In this document: one piece after another, positions 33,365 to 45,520 of the stretch
Layout: each line of letters opens with the position of its first letter
Numbering within the stretch: the first letter of the stretch is position 1
Assembly (NCBI GenBank): GCA_030068075.1
Contig: CM057823.1
Span: 17,704,485 to 17,768,484, forward strand
Reading direction: 5' to 3'
Length of the DNA stretch: 64,000 nt
Source: Paguma larvata
Taxonomy: Eukaryota; Chordata; Mammalia; Carnivora; Viverridae
The notes under the pieces: model-generated
What the model was told of the DNA's origin: nothing
Database searches by the model: none
The model's input: the letters and a program-made list of their open reading frames with translations, nothing else
Made by a program: the position numbers and the translations under genes

Positions 33365-33955
33365 AAGATATGGAACTCAAAAGATCCGAATAGCCAAAGT
33401 AATATTGAAGAAGAAAACCAAAGTGGGAGGCATCACAATTCCAGACTTCAAGCTGTATTACATGGCTATAGTCATCAAGACAGTATGGTACTGGCACAAA
33501 AACTGACACATAGATCAATGGAACAGAGTAGAGAACTCAGAAATGGACCCATAAATATATGGCCAACTAATCTTTGACAAAGCAGGAAAGAGTATCCAAT
33601 GGAAAAAAGACAATCTCTTGAGCAAATTGTGTTGGGAAAACTGGAAAGAGACATGAAGAAGAATGAACCTGGACCACTTTCTTACACTATACCCACAAAT
33701 AGTTTCAAAATGGATGAAATACCTAAATGTAAGTTAGGAAACCATCAGAATCATTGAGGAGAAAACAGGCAGCAACCTCTCTGATCTCAGCCACAGTAAC
33801 TTCTTACTGGACATGTCTCCAGAGACATGAAAAACAAAAGCAAACATGAACTATTGGGACCTCATCAAGACAAAAAGTTTTGCACAGCAGAGAAAACATC
33901 AGCAAAAGAAAAGGCAACCAACAGAATGAAAGAAGATATTTGCAAATGACATTTC
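33365..33955 (+). mobile_element. L1 ORF2 fragment, sense
   Basis: Begins at gatatggaactcaaaagatc (RT thumb region), with cacaattccagacttcaagc and atggtactggcacaaaaact, then repeats the segment atatggccaactaatctttg that starts the previous L1. The two pieces therefore overlap in ORF2 content and are separate copies or a duplication. It ends at gcaaatgacatt without a 3' UTR. Confidence 0.82.
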
Positions 33956-34371
33956 TCTGCAACTAAACTGTAACTAACTATAAACTTCTTTAATTCAAGT
34001 ATAATTAACATAGAGTGTTATATTAATTTCAAGTATAAAATAAAATGATTCAACAATTCTATACATTAGTCAGTGCTCATCACAACAAGATTCTTAATTG
34101 CTTTGACCTATTTCACCTATCCCTGCTCCCACCTCCCCTTTGGCAAACACCAGTTTGTTTTCTGTATTTGAGAGTCTGTTTCTTTGTCTCTGTTTTAATT
34201 TGCTTGTTTTTTTGTTTCTTAGATTTCACATATAAGTGAAATCATATGATATTTGTCTTTCTATGACTGACTTATTTCCTTTGGCATTACACCCTCTAGA
34301 TGGATCCATGTTGTTCCAAATAGCAAGATTTCATAATTCTTTTGTGTCTGGGTAATATTCCATTGTGTGGA

Positions 34372-34402
<31 letters not shown>

Positions 34403-36319
34403 TATATGTATACTATATATATATATGTAGTTGTTTTTGTTTTCCTTAGTTAACTACCCAGTAGTGGAATTACCGAGTCATATGTTATTTCTATTTTTAC
34501 TTTTTGAAAAGTCTTTATACTGATTTTCACAGTGGTTCCACCAACCACATGGTTAATATTTTTTTTGTCGTTTTGATAATAGCCAATATTATAGGTACGA
34601 AGAGACATCTCATTGTAGTTCTGATTTTCATTTCCCTAATGACTAGTGATGTTGAGCATCTTTTCATGTGTCTGTTGGCAGTCTGCATGCATCTTTGGAG
34701 AAATATCTATTCAGGTTCTCTGCACATTTTTAAATTGAAATTTTGTTTAGTGTTGAGTTGTATAAGTTCTTTATATATTTTAATATTAATGCCTTATCAG
34801 ATACACCATTTGCAAATTTCTTCTCCCATTCAATAGGTTACCTTTTTGTTTTGTTGATGGTTTTCTTTGCCGTGCAAAAGCTTTCAATTTGGTATACGCC
34901 CAATAGTTTAATTTTGCATTTCTTCCCTTGCCAAATGAGACATATCTAGAAAAATGCTGCAATAGCTGATGTTGAAGAAATTAGTGCCTAGGTTTTCTTC
35001 TTGGAATTTGATGGTTTCAGTTCTCACAACTAGGTCTTGAATCCATTTTAAGTTTATTTTTGTGTATTGTGTAAGAAAATAGCCCAGTTTTATTCTTTTG
35101 CAAGTAGCTGTTCAGTTTTCCCAACACCATTTGTTGAAGAGACTGTCTTTTTAACATTGTGTATTCTTACCTCCTTTGTTGTAGATGAATTAATCATAAA
35201 AGCATGAATTTATTTCTTCACTCTCTATTCTGTTCCATTCATCTATGTGTGTTTTTGTACCAATACCTTATAGTTTTGATTAATACAAATTTGTAGAATA
35301 TCTTGGAATCTGGGTTTGTGTTCTTTCACAAGATTGCTGTGGCTATTTGGAGTCATTTCTGGTTCTTTACAAAGCTTATTATTAGTTCTAGTTCTGCAAA
35401 AAAATGTTGTTGGTATTTTAATAGAGATCGCATTAAATTTATAGAATGCTTTGGTCAGTATGGACATTTTAACAATATCGGTTCCTCCAATCCATGAGAA
35501 TGGAATATCTTTTCATTTGTTTGTATCATCTTAAATTTCTTTAATTGATATTTTATAATTTTGTAGTAGATTTCTTTTAGCTCATTGGTTAAGTATATTC
35601 TTCAGTATTTTATTATTTTTGTTGCAACTGTAAATGAGATATTTTTCTTAATTTCTTTCTGCCACTTCATTATTAGTGTATAGAAATGAAACAGATTTCT
35701 ATATATTAATTTTGCATCCTGCAACTTTACTGAATTTATTTATTAGTTCTAGTATTTTTTTTGGTTGAGCCTTTAGAATTTTCTAAATATAGGATCCTGT
35801 CATCTTCAAATAGTGACAGCTGTGTTTTTCTCTTTTTAATTTGGATGGTGTTTCTATTTCTTGTATTATTGCTGTGGCTAGGACTTTCAGTACTATGTTA
35901 AATAAAAGTGAGGGTGAACATCCTTGTCTTGTTCCTGATCTTAGAGGAAAAGCTATCACTTTTTCACTGTTGAGTACGATATTAACTGTAGGTTTTCATA
36001 TATGGCCTTTATTATGTTGAAATATGTTCCCTATAAACCTACTTTGATCATAGTTTTTGTTACAAAAAAATGTTGTGCTTTGTCTAAAGTTTTTTCTACA
36101 CCTATCGAAATGTTCATTTTGTTTCTATTCTTTCTTTTGTTATTGTGATGTATCATGTTGACTGGTTTCTGAATATTGAACTACCCTTGCATTCCTGGAA
36201 TAAATTCCACTTCACCATGGTGAATTATTTTTTTAATGTATTGTTGAATTCGGTTTGCTAATTTTTGTTGAGGATTTTTTTTCTCTATGTTCAGCCAAGA
36301 TACTGGCTAATAGTTGCTT

Positions 36320-36410
36320 GGTTTTATTGGTTTTTGTTTTGTTTTGTTTGGGGTTTCCTTTTTGTTGGTGTTTTGTTTTTTTCTTTTGTTTGGTTTGTTT
36401 TTTTGGAGTG
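36320..36410. repeat. (TTTTG)n-like expansion within L1
   Basis: Imperfect TTTTG and TTTGG repeats in the RT region of the antisense L1. They are not present at the equivalent place in ordinary ORF2 and further disrupt the frame. Confidence 0.7.
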
Positions 36411-37091
36411 TCTGTATTGGTTTTTAGGGTAATACTGACCACATAGAATACATTCGAAATCTTTCTTTCTATTTTTGGAACATTTTGAGAGGAAAAATTA
36501 TTAACTCTTCTCTAAATGTTTGGTAGAATTTACCTATGAAGCCATCTGTTTCTGGACTTTTGTTTGTTGGGAGTTTTTAAATTACTGATTCAATTCTTTG
36601 CTGGTAATTAGTATGTTCAAATTTTCTATTTCTTCCTGATTTGGTTTTGGAAGGTTACATGCTTCTAGGAACATATCCATTTTTTTTCTAGATTGTCAAA
36701 TTTGTTGGCATATAATTTTTTATGATATTTTCTTAAAACCTTCTTTATACCTATTATATTGGTTTTTATTTCTTCTCTTTCATTTCTGATTTGGTTTGTT
36801 TGAGTCCTATTTTTTTTTAATGAGTCTGAGTAAAGATTTATCAATTTTATTGATCTTTTCAAAGGACCAGCTCCTGGTTTCATTAATCTGTTAGATTGTG
36901 TTTGTTTTGTTTTGTTTTAGCCTCTCTTTCATTTATTTCTGCTCCAGGGTTTATTATTCTTTTCTTCTAGTGGTTTTGGAATTTGTACTTCTTTTTCTAT
37001 CTCCTATAGATGTAAAGTTAGGTTTTTTTATTTGAAATTTTTTTCTTGCTTCTTGAGGTAGGCCTGTATTGCTTTAAAATTCCCTCTTAGA

Positions 37092-37784
37092 GGATGTCTT
37101 TTGCACTGCTGGTAGGAATGCAAACTATGTAGCCACTCTGGAAAACAGTATGGAGGTTCCTCAAAAAATTAAAACAGAACTACCCTATGACCCAGCAATT
37201 GCACTATTAGATATTTATCCAAGGGAAACAGGTGTGTTGTTTCAAATGGACACATTGCACCCCAATGTTTATAACAGCACTATCAACAATGGCCAAAGTA
37301 TGGAAAGAGCCCAAATGTCCATTTCTGGATGAATGGATAAAGAAGATGTGGTATATATATTTATATATATATATACATATTATATATAAATATATATATA
37401 TAAAGAATGAAAATCTTGCTCTTTGCAATTACATGGATGGAACTAAAGGGTATTATGCTAAGCAAATTTAGTCAGTCAGAGAAAGACAAATATCATATGA
37501 CTTCACCCATATGAGGATTTTAAGATACAAAACAGATGAACTTAAGGGAAGGGAAGCAAAAATAATGAAAAACGGGGAGGAGGACAAAACATAAAAGACT
37601 CTTAAATATAGAGAACAAACAGAGGGTTGCTAAAGGGGTTGTGGGAGGGGGGATGGGCTAAATGGGTAAGGGACATTAAGGAATCAACTCCTGAAATCAT
37701 TGATGCACACTATGCTAAGTAACTTGGATGTAAATTTAAAAATTAATTAATGACCAAAAATACAAAATAAAATAAAATGAAAAA
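37092..37784 (+). mobile_element. 5'-truncated L1 tail inserted in opposite orientation into L1
   Basis: About 690 bp of sense ORF2 C-terminus and 3' UTR with a tail of A runs. A perfect 16-bp target duplication, aaaattccctcttaga, lies at 37076-37091 and 37785-37800. The 60-codon frame 37150-37332 keeps TELPYDPAIALLDIYP. A TA-repeat at 37352-37405 interrupts the end of ORF2. Confidence 0.93.
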
Positions 37785-39382
37785 AAAATTCCCTCTTAGA
37801 ACAGATTTTGCTACATCTCAAAGATTTTTGGACCATTGTGTTTTCATTTTCCTTTGTCTTCATGTATTTTTAAATTTCTTCTTTGATTTCTTTATTGACC
37901 TTTTCATTGTTTATCAGCATGTTATTTAATCTCTATGTATTTGTAATCTTTCCAGACTTCCTCTTGTGATTAATTTCTTGTTTCATACTGTGTGGCAAAG
38001 AAAATTCATGATAATATTTCTGTATTTTAAATCTTGTGGCCTAACATGTGATCTATTCTGAAGAATGTTCCATGTGCACTTGAAAAGAATCTGTAGTCTT
38101 GTTTTACGATGGAATGTTCTGAATATATCTGTCAGATCTATGTGGTACAATGTGTCATTCAAAGTCACTGTTGCCTTATTTATTTCCTGTCTGGATAATC
38201 TATCTATTGATGTGAGTGAGGTGTTAAAGTAATACTATTGTATTACTATTGATTTCTTCCTTTATGTTTGTTAGTAGTTGCTTTATGTATTTGGGTGTTC
38301 CACATTGGGTGCATAAGTATTTACAGTTGTTGTATCTTCTTGTTGGATTGTTCCATTTTTCATTATGTAGTGCCCTTCTTTGACACTTGTTACAGTCTTT
38401 GTTTTAAAGTCCAATTTTTCCTATATAAGTACTCAGTTTTCTTTCTGCTCCCATGTTTTTCTATCCCTTCACTTTCAATTTGCATGTATCTTTAGGTCTG
38501 AAGTGAGTCTCTTGTAGGTAGCATACAGATGAGTGCTGATTTTTTAATCCATTCAGTCACCCAATATCTTTTTATTGGAGCATTTAGTACATTTACATTC
38601 ATAATAATTATTGACAGGTACTTATTGCCATTATGTTATTTGTTTTGTAGTTGTTTTTGTAGTTCTTCTCTTCTCTAGCTCTCTTTCCTTGTGATTTGAT
38701 GGCTTTCTTTAGTGATATGTTTGTATTCCTTTCTGTTTTTTGCATATCTATTTTAGTTTTTGATTTGTGGTTACCACTGGCTTTATATATAATATCCAAT
38801 ACATATAGTGGTCTATATTTAGTTGGTGGTCACTTAAATTTGAACTCATTCTAAAATCACCAAATATATTCCCACCACATCTATTCTAGATTTATGGTGT
38901 CATACTCAACATCTTTTTTATTTTGTGAATCTTTTGACTGATTTTTATACATTTATGTATTTTACTGTTTTTATGCTTAAACCTCCACCATGATTTTGTA
39001 TGAGTCATCTACTTTTATTATGTTTATATGTACCTGTGAAATTTTTTCTTTTCACAATTTTCTTATTCCTGATTATGACATTTCCTTTCCACTCAAACAA
39101 TCTCCTTTAACATTTCTTGCAAGACTGGTTTACTGATGATGAATTCCTTTAACTTTTGTTTCTCTGGGAAACTCTGTCTTACCTTCTGTTCTGAATGATA
39201 GCATTGCTGGATAGAGTGTTCTTGGTGGTAGTTTTTTTTTTTTTTTTCCTTTTCTTTCATCACTTTGAATGTATCACTCTCTCCCTGCTGGCCTACAAAG
39301 TTCCTGCTGAAATATCAACTGACAGCCTTATGGCATTTCCCTTGTATGTAACTATTTTCTCGTTCTTCTTTTAAAATTATCT

Positions 39383-39562
39383 ATTTCTTTAATGTTTATT
39401 TATTTGGAGGGGGAGGGGGGCAGAAAGAAAGGGAGAGAAAGAATCCCAAGCAGGCTCTACTCTCAGCACAGAGCCCTATGCTGGTCTCCATCTTACAAAT
39501 GTGAGATCATGACCTGAGCAGAAATCAAGGACACTTAACCAATTGAGCCACCAAGGTGCCCC
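39383..39562 (-). mobile_element. Carnivore SINE inside L1
   Basis: A shortened antisense copy: ggcaggctctactctcagcac-like body, then aatgtgagatcatgacctga, then gagccaccaaggtgcccc. Its GA region contains a ggagggggaggggggcag run. The target duplication is unclear. Confidence 0.88.
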
Positions 39563-39898
39563 TGCAATTCTCTCTTTTTCATACGTTGCCATTGTAATTT
39601 TGATGTGTCTTGGTGTGGACCTCCTTGGGTTGATTCTGTTGGGAGTTTTCTGTGCCTCTTGAATCTGGATGTCTGCTTCCTTCCCCAGATCAGTGAAGTT
39701 TTCAGCAATTATTTCTTTGAATAAATTTTCTGTCCCCTTCCCTCTCTGTTTTTCCTCTGGGATCCCTATAATGGAAAATTATTATGCTTGAGGGTGTTGC
39801 TGGGTTCTCTTTACCTATTTTCATTCATTTTTTAAATCATTTTTATCATGTTTATCATTCTTTTTTTATCAGTAGATATTTAAAGATATCTATTACAG

Positions 39899-40109
39899 GA
39901 TCCCTTGATCGCTCAGTTGATTAACTGTCTGACTTCTGCTCAGGTCATGATCTCCCAGTTTGTGAGTTCGAGCCCCGCGTCTGGCTCTGTGCTGACAGCT
40001 CAGAGCCTGGAGCCTGCTTCAGATTCCGTGTCTCCTTCTCTCTGTCCTTCCCCTGCTCACACTCTGTCTCTCATTCTCTCTCTCAAAAATAAAGAAACAT
40101 TAAAAAAAT
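39899..40109 (+). mobile_element. Carnivore SINE at the L1/ERVL boundary
   Basis: The head is altered (ggatcccttgatcgctcagt) but the rest is cat-type. An 18-bp duplication with one mismatch, taaagatatctattacag, lies at 39881-39898 and 40110-40127. It separates the 5' end of the antisense L1 from the first bases of the ERVL block. Confidence 0.94.
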
Positions 40110-40128
40110 TAAAGATATCTCTTACAGA

Positions 40129-40560
40129 TTAGCTTTTCTGAGAAACAGACTCTGACACAGAGTTTAGCACACAGGATATTTATTAAAGGTTGTCTATGGA
40201 AGGCAGAAGAATCAAGACTGAACAGAGAGAAGTATGGCTCTGATGCAGGACAAATGACAACTTCAGCTAGCCCCATGGGAGACTCTGGATCTGGAAATTC
40301 CCTTCAGAAGAGTCATAAGTCAGCCTGAGATCAGCCGTTGCATGTAGTCTAATCAGGAAGGGTTGTGACCTTGCAGGAGGAGGCTTTCAGGAGCCGAGGC
40401 AATTCCTGAAGAGGACTGAATGGCAAAGACTTTCCCACTAGCTTTTTTGGCAGCTAGAATAACAAATAGTTCACTGACTGCGGATCTAGGCAACACATCG
40501 GTGTTTCCTATAACCCTTTCCTGAAGCCATTTGGAGCACAATTCTTACATAATCGGTGAA
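40129..40560 (-). repeat. Probable 3' LTR of the ERVL remnant
   Basis: Its start, ttctgagaaacagactctga then ggatatttattaaaggttgt, is echoed at 44865-44925 by ccctgtgaagcagattcctg and ggatgtttattaaagagtgt. On the minus strand tttaataaat provides an AATAAA near the LTR 3' end in both. The inner boundary is approximate. Confidence 0.5.
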
Positions 40561-41384
40561 TCCAGCAGAATACTTTTCTGTGGGGAAACTTATAAGAGAA
40601 ATATCATTGGAAAGACTATGGCCTCCAGCCCTGTAGCAGGTCTCAAAACTAAATATGATAATTTTCCATCCCTGCCCTCATGGCCATTTCATTCATGTGT
40701 CATTGTAACAGCATGGAAATGACTGATTACAGAAGCTCTCTGACATAAATTGGCCAAATCTTTTTGTCAAGTGGTTGTCTCTTGCCCAGTGGATGCTCAC
40801 CAGGCGGAATTAGCATATTATATAAATATTCATACTTTGTGCCCATTTTCTTATGTCCAACTTCATACTTTATCCCAAATCTACTTTCCCAATCCTCTAC
40901 TCTTTCTCATTCTTGGACTCTGACAAAGGAGACCAGGCTGTACATTATGTACCTGACTGGCCAAAGAACTCACTACTATCCATGAGTACTAATACATGCT
41001 ATATATGAGCCACTTCTCTTTTCATGCAAAGTAAATGAACAACCATGTTAATCTTGGTACCATCTTCCAAGGTCCACCCATTAATAGCGCAGTTTGCCTT
41101 CTATTTCTAACTTGTATCCATTGAGCTAATCCATTTGTGAATGAAATTCAGGCTTAGTTCATAGATCCTGCGTATGGTCTATTGTATAAGCTATAGCAAG
41201 TGATGTAAGTGTCTTGGATACCTGCTCCTGTGCCTTCTAGTCCTGCTGATGCTTCTACAAAAATGTGCCACTCCCACAGAACAGTGGAGTGCTATTGGGC
41301 CTACCTAACCTGATGATTTGATCATTCTGGCAGAAACCAACTCAAAGTGAGTAGTTATGTCTACTGGGTCCCTTAGTACCTTAT

Positions 41385-41848
41385 TCATTTCTATGGCTAC
41401 TATCACCAATTATCACAAATGTGGGCCTTAAAGAACATATATGTATTCTCTCATATTTTGGAGGCCAGTAGTACAAAATTGCTAACTTTGGGGCAAAATC
41501 AAGGTGTTGGCAAGACTACACTCTCCCAGAAGGCCCTACGGAAGAATTTATTTCTTAACTTTCGTCTCCTGGCTATGGCCATCATTCTTTGCCATGTGGC
41601 TGCATCGCTCCATTCTTTGCCTTCATGGTCGCATTGCCTCCTCCTCTGTTCATGTCAAATCTTCTGTCTCCCTTTTGTGAGCAACATGTTACTGAATTTA
41701 TGACCTGTCCATATAATCCAAGATAATCTCTCCACTTCAGAATTCTTAATTTAATTGCATCTGCGAAGACTTTGCCATGTAAGAACATTCACCAGTTCCA
41801 GGAATTTGAATGTGGGTGTCGTTAAGGGCACCATTTTTCAGCCTACCA
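41385..41848 (-). mobile_element. MaLR (MLT1-like) LTR inserted in the ERVL remnant
   Basis: Antisense LTR: ctatggctactatcaccaat, tctcatattttggaggccag, gggcaaaatcaaggtgttgg, ataatccaagataatctctc, cagttccaggaatttgaatg, then gcaccatttttcagcctacc. It splits the presumed integrase region. The plus frame 41419-41703 (94 codons) is a shadow. Confidence 0.75.
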
Positions 41849-42552
41849 CAGTACTCCATAGCCAGGCATTCTGTCTTTACCAGCATCCAGTGCTAGGCCT
41901 GTAAGCAGTTTTTTTCAAAGGTATATAATTATCAGCTAAAGACGCCATGTCTTTGTTCTAGAAACCTAGCATGTAAATTGTGAATTTCTCATTTGGACAG
42001 CATCTTTTCCTACCACTGATTTGACCGGTCCCATAGGGTTTGCAGAGTCATATGGCCCAACTGGCAGAGCAACTTGCAGCACAGTCTACACCTGCTGCAG
42101 AGCCCTTTTCCTGCTCTGAGAGGCAGTATCTAGAATCATCCAGATTATGCATCAGAACATTATTCCTCGGTATGAAATGTGCTGCCTCAAGAACCAAAGA
42201 ATGCCACATGGTGTTGTGCTTCCTTTGCCGTGATACCGGAAGTGGGAGAAGACATAATTTGTCCTTGCCCCTCGCCACTGGACCCCTAAAACTTTTACTA
42301 ATGAGGTAGGCTTCTAAATCTTTATAGAGCTTAACTCTTCCATTCTTAGCAAGGCTTTTAGCACTCTAGCCAACTTTTGCACACCCAATCTGATCACTAT
42401 TATGTCACAGATCAACGCGATGCACGTAGAATGTCCAGGCAGAATGGATCTCCTGGGGCTATGTTATGGGAAAGGATAAGAGATATAATGTAGTCTTACA
42501 GAAAACTATAAATGTGTATATATATATTGTGTCCTTCCTCTGTAAATGCAAA

Positions 42553-42789
42553 CTATTTTTGATCCTCTTTTGTGCTAGGAATAAACGATAACTCATTTGT
42601 CAAAGCAGTGGCTGCATACCATGTAGCTGGGGTCATATTAATCTCTTCTAACATAAATAGAGTATATGTGGCATAGCAGATGCACTCGATGCAATTTGAT
42701 TGAATTGATGATAGCCATCTTCTAGGATCCTTCTGGTTATTGCATGGGCACCAAACTGGTAAGTTAAATGGAGGTATGATAGAAACCAC
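42553..42789 (-). pseudogene. ERVL reverse-transcriptase remnant
   Basis: A 78-codon minus-strand frame. It contains a PVWCPCNNQKD block and, near the end, TWYAATALTNEL and STKEDQK, recognisable as the RT segment around motif A. The catalytic aspartate expected in that motif is not visible. It is a short island in a frame with many stops and is not functional. Confidence 0.65.
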
Positions 42790-43459
42790 CAGTCCTAAAC
42801 CCTTCAGATATTTAGACGGGCACTAATTGTTGCAGTTCCTCTGGGGAAAAATATTTGTTTTGATTTCCCTCTCAGTTGAACTGGGGAAGAAAGGAGAGCA
42901 GTTTCAAAGACTTCCACTTGGTATTCCCAAATGTCATAGATTTTACTTCAAACATAATGTATGGTGGTGTTGGGCCATGTACTAGTTATTTATACACTGA
43001 ATATACAATCAAAAACCATAGATACGATCTTTGGGTGGGTTCACAGAACCAGTGGACCTGCTTTGCTTGGATGTTGGCAGAACTTCACTTTTTACCTGTC
43101 TTACATATGCCTTATCTTGAGCAGGAGCCTGTGATGAGATTTTCAATCTCAAGGTGTTAGTGACAACTCAGATTTTGTGCCTTGTAGCCCTTGAAGTGCT
43201 TGTGGACTCCTCTTTCCCTACTGTGTAATTCCACCCAATAAAATGGCTGTATGACCCTTTGGGGAAGGATGGAAACCTTTACCAACTATATTTGCCATAA
43301 TCTTTCGGTGTCACTATTCAGGGGATGTATCCTCTTCTTTAGAGAGTGGGCTCTAGATCCCAAACTGGCTCAGGTGTAGAAAGAAATTGAGAAGGAAATT
43401 TTAGTGTTATACTGGAGAACTTTCTCTCAGACTTATAATCACCCACTTTTAGTTTCTTT

Positions 43460-43667
43460 CAAAAAATTTTTTTAACGTTTATTCATTTTAAGAGACAGAG
43501 CATGAGCAGGGAAGGGGCAGAGAGAGAGGGAGATACAGAATCCGAAGCAGGCCCCAGGCTCTGAGCTGTCAGCACAGACCCTGATGCAGGGCTTGAACTC
43601 ACAAAGTGTGAGATCATGACCTGAGCTGAAGTCGGATGCTTAACCAACTGAGCCACCCAGGTGCCCC
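43460..43667 (-). mobile_element. Carnivore SINE inside the ERVL remnant
   Basis: A full-length antisense cat-type copy, flanked by tagtttcttt at 43450-43459 and 43668-43677. The 77-codon minus frame is a shadow. Confidence 0.95.
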
Positions 43668-43960
43668 TAGTTTCTTTTGATGTTACAAAATGAGTGTCTC
43701 CTTGTTTACTACTCACTTATTTTGTCTCTAAGATTATCACGTTATATTAAATTTGTAGAGTTCTGGCTTCTTCTTCTACTTTGCCATTAAATGTGAAAAT
43801 TGCATCTACCTGACTTCTAGCAGTTAATGCTACCAATTAGTGTCTTTTTTTCCAGAATCCTATCATCCTTGTTGCTATCAGTGATCCTAATTCTCTAATA
43901 CCCTCTAATACTGTCAGCCTTGTCCTACAGAGGACTAGGCTAATTTTAGTGGTGCCAGTT

Positions 43961-44285
43961 TTAAAATCTCTCTCTCAACAGCACATTCTTTATAGCCTTA
44001 ATAAATAGTCTACCCTCTGGGTCTTTCCATGGCATATAATCATCTGGTATATCTCTTTGCCTTATATAGCGTGCCCGCTTCCTTGAGCCTTTAAACACAT
44101 TTTTTCCTCCCTGCCAAAGTGATATCTGGCACTTGAACCTCACTTAGCATAGGCCATTGATTATTCCATGCTTCTAAGAGACATCCTAAAAGTAAATTTA
44201 CACCATCTCCTAGTGTCATTACCAAGGTATTAAATCTAGTATTCTGGGAGAGTGATCTCAAATTAATAAACGTTCCCTTATCCAA
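43961..44285 (-). pseudogene. ERVL gag/pro-side remnant
   Basis: Two overlapping minus-strand frames (44091-44285 and 43961-44143), offset by a frameshift, together read as one decayed polypeptide. One has LLLGCLLEAWNNQWPM and VQVPDITLAG; the next has ARYIRQRDIPDDYMPW and LFIKAIKNVLL. The position between the 5' LTR and RT fits gag or protease; which one is uncertain. Confidence 0.5.
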
Positions 44286-44799
44286 CCTTATGCACTGCCC
44301 TCTTGATCAAAGGCCCTCAAAATTTGGTCTAAAACATATTTTCTTAGCTTCTGCTAGCATACGGCTGGCAAGGTCTTGAAAGTCCTTTCAGAGAGAGTCA
44401 TTTTCCTCCTCGATCAGATTCAGCCCATTCCCAACTGGGCTATTCTGTGACTTAGCCGAAATATAGACCCAGGGACTTAGTAGAGAATAGAACATATCCT
44501 GAGGAAAGGACATGTCTCACAGGGAAAAAGTCTCTATATTATCTCCAAGCAAAAAGGAGTCGGTCATTTTAATAGGGAAGGATGCGCTATGATAGCATCC
44601 CACTATCTTTTAATTTACCATTTCCTCCATATTTCTTAGACTCATGATACATCACAACAGCTAATTCAGTCCCTTCATTGACATACAATGCCAAATCACT
44701 ACTGATAAAAGTTTTAACAATTAGATAGTGTTGGGGGCTATCTCTGTTCTATCTCCTACAAGTTTTGGGGGCCTTGTCGGCAGCTCCATCCTCCATCTT

Positions 44800-44960
44800 A
44801 GCACCTGCTTTCTCAAAACATTCCTGGTAACAAGTATCACAGGTCACTTTGGATTCCCTGTGAAGCAGATTCCTGAATGTGGGTTAGCAGGAGGATGTTT
44901 ATTAAAGAGTGTCTTTGGGATCAACACCTGTGGAACAGAGGTTGATCTGTTCAATTTCTA
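44800..44960 (-). repeat. Truncated 5' LTR of the ERVL remnant
   Basis: It shares the diagnostic block with the left LTR (ggatgtttattaaagagtgt compared with ggatatttattaaaggttgt) but breaks off after about 100 bp. A primer-binding site could not be identified with confidence. Confidence 0.4.
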
Positions 44961-45235
44961 TTAAAAGCAGGGATTTCTATTGTTTTCAGTCATGACCATG
45001 TGATTAATTCAAAAGTTATCAAATGTGTAAAATTTAAGTAGAGAAAAATGAAAATACTGAAAATTTGGCAAGTCCCTTTCAATGTTTATATCTTACATTA
45101 AACCTTAAATTTTACTTTGTTTTGAATGAATTTTCAAAACCTTGCCTGATTTTCATAGAGAATTTTCATAGCAGAATTAAAAGAAACTCGTGGTAGAAAT
45201 CTAGAATGAATAAAAAGTGAATTTACTTCTTCTTT
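44961..45235. other. Unique DNA, nothing recognised
   Basis: AT-rich. No feature could be supported. Confidence 0.4.
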
Positions 45236-45239
45236 TAAC

Positions 45240-45520
45240 ACATAGTTATTGAACAGCTACTATATGCCAGATCCTGTGTTAGACACTAGGAAAACATTGG
45301 TGAATGGAACAGAAAGAGATCTCTGTTCGCAAGAAGATGAGGGAATCAGACGGTGAACAATAAACATACTAAATAAGTAAATGATATAATGTGGGAAATG
45401 TGATATGTGCTGGAAGGGGAAATGAGCATAAAGAGTGTGATGATCATGGTTTCAAATGAATGGGGTATTCGTTATAAGCATCTCTGAGTTTAAATTTGAG
45501 CAAAGACTTGATGGACAAAT
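45240..45520 (-). mobile_element. LINE-2-like fragment, antisense
   Basis: catagttattgaacagctac, tatatgccagatcctgtgtt, aacattggtgaatggaacag and tgagcaaagacttgatggac follow the order of antisense L2 3' sequences. Confidence 0.5.

Larger units (their letters stand above)
33985..39880 (-). mobile_element. L1, nearly full-length antisense copy
   Basis: From left to right (3' to 5'): 3' UTR from gtataattaacatagagtgt, ORF2 C-terminus and RT (34230-36650), linker (36665-36883), endonuclease (37800-38600), inter-ORF and ORF1-derived sequence (38600-39880). Without the nested L1 tail and SINE it is about 5 kb. Remnant frames are the linker (LRKYHKKLYANKFDNLEKKW) and endonuclease (DLTDIFRTFHRKT). Many stops are present, and the extreme 5' UTR is missing. 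Confidence 0.87.
40129..44960 (-). mobile_element. ERVL-type (class III) endogenous retrovirus remnant
   Basis: An antisense proviral remnant. It has similar LTR-like ends at 40129-40560 and 44800-44960, RT-region coding remains at 42553-42789 and gag/pro-side remains at 43961-44285. Integrase-side sequence is inferred for 40560-42300 from position only. A MaLR LTR (41385-41848) and a SINE (43460-43667) interrupt it. Many stops, frameshifts and a truncated 5' LTR make it inactive. The assignment to ERVL rests on the RT segment and general layout; the subfamily was not resolved. Confidence 0.6.

Noticed and set aside
34504..34836. 110-codon plus frame with hydrophobic residues, membrane-protein-like
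   Set aside because: It is the complementary strand of L1 ORF2. T-rich antisense L1 commonly gives F/I/L-rich frames.
41582..41788. 68-codon minus frame in the ERVL region
   Set aside because: It lies in the inserted MaLR LTR, not in retroviral coding sequence.
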